64,000 nucleotides of DNA from Hordeum vulgare subsp. vulgare. Its lineage: Eukaryota; Streptophyta; Magnoliopsida; Poales; Poaceae. Position 1 is the stretch's first letter, and each line of letters starts with the position of its first letter. The translations under genes and the position numbers were made by a program. Shown here piece by piece: positions 55,964 to 64,000 of this stretch. The notes beneath the pieces were generated by a model that did no database searches, had not been told where the DNA came from, and saw only the letters and a program-made list of their open reading frames with translations. Location: assembly GCF_904849725.1 (NCBI RefSeq), contig NC_058520.1, positions 533,934,083 through 533,998,082 on the forward strand, read 5' to 3'.

Positions 55964-58332
55964 TTATGCAACTGGTATTTGTGAGAAACCAGAATAACCG
56001 TCTAGAAAGTAGAAGTGTGTGTGTTTAGATAGCCTTTCTAGCATTTGGTCGATAAACGACAAAGGGTAATGATCTTTCCTAGTGGCTTTATTCAACTTCC
56101 TAAAATCAATCACCATCCTATAGCCAGTAATAATCCTCTGTGGGATTAATTCATCCTTATCATTAGGGACAACGGTAATGCCTCCCTTCTTCGGAACGCA
56201 ATGCACCGGACTCACCTAATCGCTATGAGCAACATGATAGATAATACCCGCTTCCAGGAGCTTTAGTATTTCTTTTCTTACTACTTCTTTCATCTTAGGA
56301 TTTAATCTCCTTTGATGATCAGCAATTGGTTTGAATTCAGGATCAGTTTTGATCTTGTGCTGGCATAGGGTAGGACTAATGCCCTTAAGATCATCAAGAA
56401 TATATCCAATAGCACCACGGTGCTTCCTTAGAGTTTTTAGTAACTTCTTTTCTTCATGCTCCGAGAGGCTAGCACTAATAATAATAGGATATATCTCTTT
56501 TTCATCAAGATAGGCATACTTAAGAGTATGAGGCAACTGTTTAGCTCAAACACAGGATCACCCTTTGGTGGAGGTGGATCCCCAAGCAGTTCAACAGGCA
56601 AGTTATTCTTAAGGATAGGATATTGTTCTAAGACAACTCTATCTATCTCATCCCTTTCATCCGTATGCATATCATTTTCATGCTCAAGCAAGTATTGCTC
56701 TAAGGGATCAGTAGGAGGCACGACAATAGAGGCTAAGGCAATAGTTTCATCCCTACTAGGCAACTCCTTTTCATGAGGTTGTCTACCAGACTTAGAGAAA
56801 TTGACCTCATGTGACACACCTTCAAAGCCAACAGTGATAGTTTGCTTCTCACAATCAATATGAGCATTGACAGTATTGAGAAAAGGTCTACCAAATAAGA
56901 TGGGACAAAAGCTATCTTGTGTGGTAGCAAGAATGAGGAAATCAGCAGGATACTTCGTTTTACCACACAAGGCTTCAACATCCCTAACAATTCGCACAGG
57001 GCAGATAGTATCTCTATTGGCAAGCTGAATAGTGACATCAATAGGCTCTATCTCAACAGGTGCAATCTCGTCTTTGATTTCATCATATAAGAATTGAGGT
57101 ATTGCACTAACACTAGCACCCACGTCACATAAACCATGATAACAATGATCTCCTTTCTTAACAGAAACCACAGGCGTGCCAACAACAGGCCTATGTTTGT
57201 CTCTAGCGTGAGGTTTAGCAATTCTAGCAGCATCTTCACATAAGTGAATATTATGTCCCTCAACATCGCCAGACAGAAGATCTTTGATAATAGCAACGCT
57301 AGGTTCAACTCTAATTTCCTCAGAGGGTGTAGGTGTTCTAATGTAGCCTCTACGTATCACAGTTGAAGCTTTAGAATGATCCTTTATCCTAACAGGGAAA
57401 GGTGGTTTCTCAATGTAAGCACTGGGAACCACAGGATCATTATAGGCAATGACTTTCTCTTCAACTGGAGTGGGTTTAACTACATTGACTTCTAAAGGAG
57501 GATGATATTTAAACCACTTCTCTTTGGGGAGATCAATATGAGCAGCAAAGGATTCACACAGTGAAGCAACTATCTCAGAGTCAAGTCCATACTTAGTGCT
57601 AAAGTCACAAAAAGTATTTGTGTCAACAAAGGATTTAACGCAATCAAACGTGAAATTCATACCTAACTCCTTACCTTCTTCAAGCTCCCAATCTTCAGAG
57701 TTGCATTTAATTCTCTCCAATAAATTCCACTTGAAGTCAATATCTCTCTTCATAAAAGAACTGCTACAAGAAGTGTCAAGCATGGTGCGAACATCTTGAG
57801 AAAGCCGAGCATAGAAGTTATGAATGATAATTTCTCTCGAGAGCTCATGATTGGGGCATGAATATAGCATTGATTTAAGCCTCCCCCAAGCTTGAGAGAT
57901 GCTTTCTCTGTCACGAGGCCAAAAATTATAAATATAGTTCCGATCACGATGTAATAAATGCATAGGATAAAACTTTTGATGAAATTCCAATTTCAACCGA
58001 TTGTAGTCCCATGATCCAGTATCGTCACATAGCCTATACCATGTCAACACCTTATCCTTCAAAGATAAAGGAAAGACCTTCTTCTTGACCTCATCCTCGG
58101 GCAAACCTGCTAGCTTAAATAAACCACAAACTTCATCTACATAGATTAGATGCAAGTCTGGATGTGATGTTCCATCTCCTGTAAAAGGATTAGCCAGCAG
58201 TTTCTCAAGCATATCCGAAGGAAATTCAAAGCAAATACTTTCAGTAGGTGCAGCAGGTTGAGGAGCAACTCTTTGTGCTTCTGTTCAAGGTGAAGATACC
58301 CCGAACAAGCCCCTCAAAGGATTAGTATCCAT
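55964..58332 (-). pseudogene. Element G gag, protease and N-terminal reverse transcriptase
   Basis: The presumed start is ATG at 58332. A CGA to TGA change soon after closes the frame. It is open again from 58212 to 56437 through gag (PLSLKDKVLTWYRL, RESISQAWGRL) and protease (GLCDVGASVSAIPQ, FGRPFLNTVNAHIDC). A small deletion near 56543 shifts the frame. The linker and N-terminal reverse transcriptase are at 56216-56536 and 55964-56215, with a TGG to TAG stop between them. Gag here keeps the intact QAWGRLKSMLY junction that is broken in C and D. Confidence 0.9.
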
Positions 58333-58410
58333 AGTGACAAGTGACAACAAATTTCAGCACACTATATGAATGTTTCCTTACCAAGTTCCACTTACCAAAG
58401 GCACTTCACT

Positions 58411-58427
58411 CCCCGGCAACGGAGCCA
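58411..58427 (-). other. Element G primer-binding site (tRNA-Asp type)
   Basis: Read on the minus strand, TGGCTCCGTTGCCGGGG starts 11 bases past the LTR end. Confidence 0.85.
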
Positions 58428-58438
58428 GAAAAGAGTCT

Positions 58439-60616
58439 TGATGACCCAAAAGTATACGGGATCAATTGTAGTCCTTTCGATAAGTAAGAGTGTCGAACCC
58501 AACGAGGAGCAGAAGGATCTGACAAGTGGTTTTCAGCAAGGTAAAATCTGCAGGCACTGAAATTATCGGTAACAAGTGATTGTGTGGTGAGATGATTCGT
58601 AGCAAGCAACAAGTAACAAAAGTAGCAACGGTGCAGCAAAGTGGCCCAGTCCCTTTTGTAGCAAGGGACAAGCCTGGACAAAGTCTTATAGGAGGAAAAA
58701 CGCTCCCGAGGACACACGGGAATTTCTGTCATGCTAGTTTTCATCATGTTCATATGATTCGCGTTCGTTACTTTGATAGTTTGATATGTGGGTGGACCGG
58801 CGCTTGGGTACTGCCCTTACTTGGACAAGCATCCCACTTATGATTAACCCCTCTCGCAAGCATCCACAACTATGAAAGAAGAATTAAGACAAAGTCTAAC
58901 CATAGCATTAAACTAGTGGATCCAAATCTGCCCCTTACGAAGCAACGCATAAACTAGGGTTTAAGCTTCTGTCACTCTAGCAGCCCATCATCTACTTACT
59001 ACTTCCCAATGCCTCCCTCTAGGCCCAAATATGGTGAACTATTATGTAGTCGACGTTCACATAACACCACTAGAGGAAAAACAACATACAACACATCAAA
59101 ATATCGAACGAATACCAAATTCACATGACTACTTATAGCATGAATTATCCCATGTCCTCACGAACAAAAGTAACTACTCACAAAGCATAATCATATTCAT
59201 GACCAGAGAGGTAATGAGTAGCATCAAGGATCTGAACATAAACTCTTCCACCAAGTAATCCAACTAGCATCAACTACAAAGAGTAATCAACACTACTAGC
59301 AACCTTACAAGTACCAGTCGGAGTCGCGAGATGGAGATTGGTTACAAGTGATTAACTAGGGTTTGGAGATGAGATGGTGCTGATGAAGATGTTGATGGTG
59401 ACGAGTCCCCTCCGATGATAGGAGTGTTGGTGATGACGATGGAGACGATTTCCCCCTCCGGGAGGGAAGTTTCCTCGGCAGGATCGTCCTGCCGGAGCTC
59501 TAGATTAGTTCTAGACTCGTAGGCAGTGGATCGGTGATGGATGAGTGTGACGGATGTGATTCATCATGTAACAACTATAACACTGAGAGATAAGTAACTA
59601 GCTCCCGTTCATCAATCTAATGTAGGCATGTATTCTGTATGTAGTCATACGTGCTTAGGGAAAAGAACTTGCATGACATCTATTGTCCATCCCTCCTATG
59701 GCAACGGGGTCCTAATGGAAACAATGGGATATTAAGGTTCTCCTTTTAATAAAGAATCGGACCAACGCATTAACACGCGGTGAATACATGAACTCCTCAT
59801 ACTATGGTCATCTCCGGGAGTGGTTCCTACTATTGTCACTCCGGGGTTGCCGGGTCATAACACATAGTAGGTGACTACAACTTGCAAGATAGGATCTAAA
59901 ACACACATATATTGGCGACAACATAATAGGTTCAGATCTGAAATCATGGCACTCAGGCCCTAGTGACAAGCATTAAGCATAGCCAAGTAGTAGCAACATC
60001 AATCTAGAACATAGTGGATACTAGGGATCAATCCCCGTCAAGAACTAACTCGATTACATGATAGATCTCATCCAACTCATCACCGTCCAGCAAGCCTACG
60101 ATGAAGAGCATCATGGAATTGTCGATGGAGAAAGGTTGATGATGACGATGGCGACGATTTCCCCTCTCCGGAGCCCAAAACGGACTCCAGATCTACCCTC
60201 CAGATGAAGAACAGGATGTGGCGGCGCCTCCGTATCGCAAAACGCGATGAAACCTTCTCTCTGATTTTTTCCAGGCGAAACGGAAGATATAGAGTTGAGA
60301 TTGGGGGTGGTGGTGCCACATGGGCCCCACAACCTGCACGGCATGGCCATAGGGGGTGGCCGCGGCCTGTGGGCTTGTGGCCCACTGGCACGCCCCCTCC
60401 GGTGGATCTTTGCGTAGGTATTTTTCTTTTATTCCAGAAAAATCTCCGTAAATTTTCAGGACATTCCGAGAACTTTTATTTCTGTACAAAAACAACACCA
60501 TGGCAATTTTGTTGAAAACAGCGTCAGTCCGGGTTAGTTCCATTCAAATCATGCAAATTAGAGTCCAAAACAAGGGCAAAAGAGTTCGGAAAAGTAGATA
60601 CGACGGAGACGTATCA
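58439..60616 (-). repeat. Mosaic LTR: E-type 5' half joined to D-type 3' half
   Basis: On the minus strand it begins TGATACGTCTCCGTCGTATC (E-type) at 60616 and follows the E LTR to about 59516 (ctcgtaggca). It then switches to D-type sequence (tctagagctccgg side) and ends ..GGGTCATCA at 58439, followed by a normal primer-binding site and gag. The hairpin is at 60325-60381. The arrangement is the reverse of that in the mosaic LTR at 18152-20242. Confidence 0.75.
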
Positions 60617-61254
60617 TGCCACTGAGAGTAGTTCGTCATGATATTGTCTAGGAGTTTTGTGGCTTCTCCTAACGTGATTTCCATGAACGTTCCACCTGAG
60701 GCGGATTCCAAGATATTTCTAGAAGCGAAATTCAAGCGAGCATAGAAGATTTGTATAATCATCGAAAGACTCAAGCCATCAGCGGGACAGTTTCTAATCA
60801 TCAATTTCATTCTCTCCCAAGATTGTACAACATGTTCATGATCAAGTTGCTTAAAATTCATGATATCATTACAGAGAGAGATAATCTTAGTCGGCGGAAA
60901 ATACTTGGATATATAAGCATCTTTGCACTTATCCCAAGAGTCAATACTATTTTTGGGCAAAGACGAAAACCAAGTTTTTGCTCGATCTCGCAACGAGAAA
61001 GGAAAAAGCTTCAATTTAATCACATCATTATCCACATATTTCGTCTTTTGCATATCGCAAAGCTCTATGAAGTTATTAAGATGGGATGCGACATCTTCAC
61101 TAGGAAGGCCAGAAAATTTCTCTTTCATAACAAGATTCAACAAAGCGGCATTGATTTCGTATGACTCCACACTAGTGGCGGGAGCAATCGGAGTACTAAT
61201 AAAATCATTATTATTAGTATTCGAGAAGTCACAAAGTTTGGTGTTTTCATTCAT
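60617..61254 (-). pseudogene. Element H gag, truncated
   Basis: The start MNENTKLCDFSNTNN is at 61254. Retrotrans_gag features are LKLFPFSLRDRAKTWFSSLP, AYISKYFPPTKI, and later MKLMIRNCPADGLS and GTFMEITLGEATKLLDNI. The frame is open until it runs into the LTR at 60616, so the last part (nucleic-acid-binding region) is absent. The upstream in-frame segment (61255-61329) is leader sequence. Confidence 0.88.
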
Positions 61255-61491
61255 GGTGACTTCAGCAAGCAAGAAAGCACACGAGCGAACAAAGAGCAAG
61301 CGAGAGAAAAGGGCAAACGAAAAATGCAAACGGAGAAAAACGGCAAATATTTTTTTGTAAATTTTTGTTTTTCAGAAGCGGGGGAGAGGAAAACGAGAGG
61401 CAAAAAAGTAAATGCAAGAATTGGGTTTGCGACACTTACTTGGATGAGTTCTTGACTTGATCCTCCCCGGCAAGGGCGCCAGAAATCCTTC

Positions 61492-63020
61492 TGCTACGTC
61501 GACATAAACCTTATGTCGTCTCTTGATCTTGCGTTGGTTTTCCCTTGAAGAGGAAAGGGTGATGCAGCACAGGAGCAGTAAGTATTTCCCTCAGTTTGAG
61601 AACCAAGGTATCAATCCAGTATGAGAATCTCGTCAAGTCCAGAGTACCTGCACAAACACAAAGAGCTTGCACCCAACGCTATAAAGGGGTTGTCAATCCC
61701 TTCAAGATTGATTGCAAAGTGATATCTGAAGGCGGAAAGTGCAACGAAGTAAAAGAGTAAGGCAGAAAATATGGTGTGAAGTAGACCCGGGGGCCATAGT
61801 GTTCACTGGAGGCTTCTCTCGAAATAGCAAATATTACGGTGGGTGAACAAATTACTGTCGAACAATTGATAGAACCGCGCAAAGTCATGACGATATCTAA
61901 GGCAATGATCATACATATAGGCATCACTTCCGAGACAAGTAGACCGATACTTTCTGCATCTACTACTATTACTCCACACATCGACCGCTATCCAGCATGC
62001 ATCTAGTGTATTGAGTTCATGACGAACAGAGTAACGCCTTAAGCAAGATGACATGATGTAGAGGGATAAACTCAAACCAATGATGAAAACCCCATCTTTT
62101 TACCCTTGATGGCAACAACATGATGCGTGCCTCGCTACCCCTTCTGTCACTCGGTGAGGTCACTGCACAGTATGAACCCAAAACCAAGCACTTCTCCCAT
62201 TGCAAGAATCATAGATCAAGTTGGACAAACAAAACCCACAACTCGAAGAGAATTACAAGGATATGAAATCATGCATGTAAGAGATCAGAAGAAACTCAAA
62301 TAAGATTCATAGATAATCTGATCATAAATACACAATTCATCGGATCTTGACAAACACACTGCAAAAGAAGATTACATCGGATAGATCTCCATGAAGATCA
62401 TGGAGAACTTTGTATTGAAGATCCAAGAGAGAGAAGAAGCCATCTAGCTACTAGCTATGGACCCGTAGGTCTATGGTGAACTACTTACGCATCATCGGAG
62501 AGGTCATGGTGTTGATGAAGAAGCCCTCCGTATCCGAATCCCCCCCTCCGGCAGGGCACCAGAACGTGCCCCAGATGGGATCTTGCGGAGACAGAAGCTT
62601 GCGGCGGCGGAAAAGTACTTTCGATGATCTCCTGGGTTTTTCTAGAATTTTTGGGAATATATAGGCGAAAGACCTAGGGCAGAGGTGGCCCACGGAGCCC
62701 ACAAGCCTGGGAGGCACGGGCCCCCTGGCCGCGGCTAGGGGGCTTGTGGGGTCCGTGGTGGCCCCCTGCCTTGGTTCTCAAGTTCCCCGATCTTCTTCTG
62801 TTTCGGAAAAAAACTTTTTGGAAGTTTCGTTCCGTTTGGACTCCATTTAAAATCCTCCTCTGAAAAGGGTCAAAAACACGAAAAAAACATGAACTGGCAC
62901 TTGGCACTGAGTTAATAAGTTAGTCCCAAAAAAGATATAAAAGGCATAGAAAACACCCAAAGTTTGACAAGATAATAGCATGAAACCATCAAAAATTATA
63001 GATACGTTGGAGACGTATCA
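61492..63020 (-). repeat. Element H 5' LTR (1529 bp)
   Basis: It has TG..CA ends on the minus strand. The hairpin lies at about 62697-62750 after gggaatatataggcgaaag. It shares long stretches with the A and F LTRs (for example the catctactactattactcca region), so the three belong to one LTR group. Confidence 0.88.
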
Positions 63021-64000
63021 GTCCATGTGATAACATGGGCATTTTGATATCATTATGTTTAAATACTATTTAGTTAATGCACCTATATACTTGGTAAATA
63101 ACGTAAGGCCTAGCCTTCTGTCGGGTGATTTGTTCCATTGTTGTCGCCTTAGTTTTGGCTACCGGTGTTTATTCCATAACTGAGTGCTCCTAACACGCTT
63201 GGGGTTGTTATGGGGACCCCCTTGATAAATCGTGTAGTGTTAAGGCTTGTCTGGCAGGACCCAACTTTGGTTTTAATCTGCTAATAACTTAATAATTAAA
63301 TGCATGGAGAATATCTACCCCAAGGATTTAATCAACAACCTGGGCCAGTGCTCCTCATGAGTGTTGGTCCAAATTGGGCAGACTGCGGGGCCACCGCAAG
63401 GAAACTTGAGGTCTGGTACCTTGTAGGCTTTCCCATCCATCGTGTCCTGAGACTGAGATACGCGACTCTTATTGGGGTCGTCGACACGCCGGGCGGTCTT
63501 GCCGGATTTGTCTTACCTTAGCGATATATCTTGCGCATTGGGATTCCGGTGAAAATTTGGGTCTCCTCAAAGTTGAGGTTTTCCTCTTAGGAATCCGACG
63601 AGATCACGAGTTTCGTGATAGAGGATTACTATGCGGCCTGTGGTAATTTGTAATGGGCTAGTTGGAGCAACCCTACAGGGTTTTAATCTTTCGGAAAGCT
63701 GTGCCCGCGGTTATGTGTCAAATATGGAAATTTTGTTAACATACGGTTCTAGACAACTTAAAGTAATTCTAATAAAACTGCCAATTGTGTGTGTAACCAT
63801 GACTGTCTCTTTCGGAGATCGTTCTCTGATCGAGAACATGGTGGGGTTATGTCTGACGTAAGTAGGTGTTCAGGATTACTTAGTGATCAATCTAGTGTTC
63901 GACCGACTTGCGTAGACCACCATATATTCACTCTGATCATCGTAAGGTAGCCACCAAATATGCTTAGGTTGCTGCAAACCCATACACTTAATCTTCCTCA
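63021..64000. other. Unrecognised repeat-like DNA
   Basis: No open frame longer than about 76 codons, no LTR terminus, primer-binding site or polypurine tract was identified. The texture is like the non-coding part or LTR of a large plant retrotransposon, which element H would have entered at 63020. The family could not be named from sequence alone. Confidence 0.35.

Larger units (their letters stand above)
53388..60616 (-). mobile_element. Element G: Athila-type gypsy element, 3' end lost, mosaic 5' LTR
   Basis: The minus-strand order is mosaic 5' LTR (58439-60616), primer-binding site (58411-58427), gag, protease, reverse transcriptase, RNase H, integrase and the start of the leader-like block. 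It is cut at 53388 by the end of element D's LTR. No post-pol ORF or 3' LTR is in the window. Gag-pol has at least six stops or frameshifts. Confidence 0.88.
60617..63020 (-). mobile_element. Element H: 5' part of another gypsy element
   Basis: The 5' LTR is 61492-63020 (TGATACGTCTCCAACG to CGACGTAGCA on the minus strand). The primer-binding site at 61465-61481 is one base off the tRNA-Asp type, followed by gag from 61254, cut at 60617 by the LTR of element G. The LTR resembles those of A and F, but the gag is unlike the gag of C, D, G or E. Confidence 0.85.

Overview
The window looks like genomic DNA from a large-genome grass of the wheat/barley tribe (Triticeae). The evidence is: Stowaway MITEs with the CTCCCTCCGT terminus, an Angela/WIS/BARE-type solo LTR, Athila-lineage Ty3/gypsy elements with a tRNA-Asp primer-binding site, and deep LTR-in-LTR nesting around one intron-containing plant gene. 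No prokaryotic features, CRISPR arrays, rRNA or tRNA genes were seen.

Region 1 (1-8530) is the gene island. It holds one convincing host gene on the minus strand (CDS 4004-7242, four exons, 587 codons): a serine hydroxymethyltransferase of the plant SHM6/SHM7 class, with a long low-complexity N-terminal extension and basic clusters that could be nuclear localisation signals. It is surrounded by MITEs (144-303, 1980-2722 with a second MITE nested at 2009-2359, 3028-3108, 3282-3436, 8019-8177), low-complexity DNA and a GC-rich 5' region.

Region 2 (8531-18151) is a broken Ty1/copia element on the minus strand. It is split inside reverse transcriptase by a non-autonomous gypsy element, A (9749-17715, target duplication AGCAT), which itself carries an Angela-type solo LTR (10925-12743).

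Region 3 (18152-63020) is a stack of related Athila-type elements. C (minus, 18152-27621) and D (plus, 27656-53387) meet head to head at a 361-bp palindrome made of their truncated 5' LTRs. D is interrupted in reverse transcriptase by E (plus, 30558-47550, target duplication TGCCA), a gag-protease-only element with an Athila ORF1-like gene. That gene is in turn interrupted by F (minus, 36627-43566, target duplication GCCAC), a sibling of A. To the right lie G (minus, 53388-60616, chimeric 5' LTR) and the 5' end of H (minus, 60617-63020). All gag-pol copies carry stops or frameshifts, so none looks autonomous. The last kilobase is unrecognised repeat-like DNA.

The most interesting structure is shared by these elements. 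A GC-rich hairpin lies in the LTR leader, and its stem sequence changes between copies while pairing is kept. The leader-plus-hairpin block recurs internally, just upstream of the last (post-pol) ORF. LTR ends contain ladders of primer-binding-site-like motifs, as if the LTR boundary had moved outward repeatedly and swallowed older binding sites. Two LTRs are reciprocal mosaics of two families. These are readings by eye; alignments and small-RNA or transcript data would test them.
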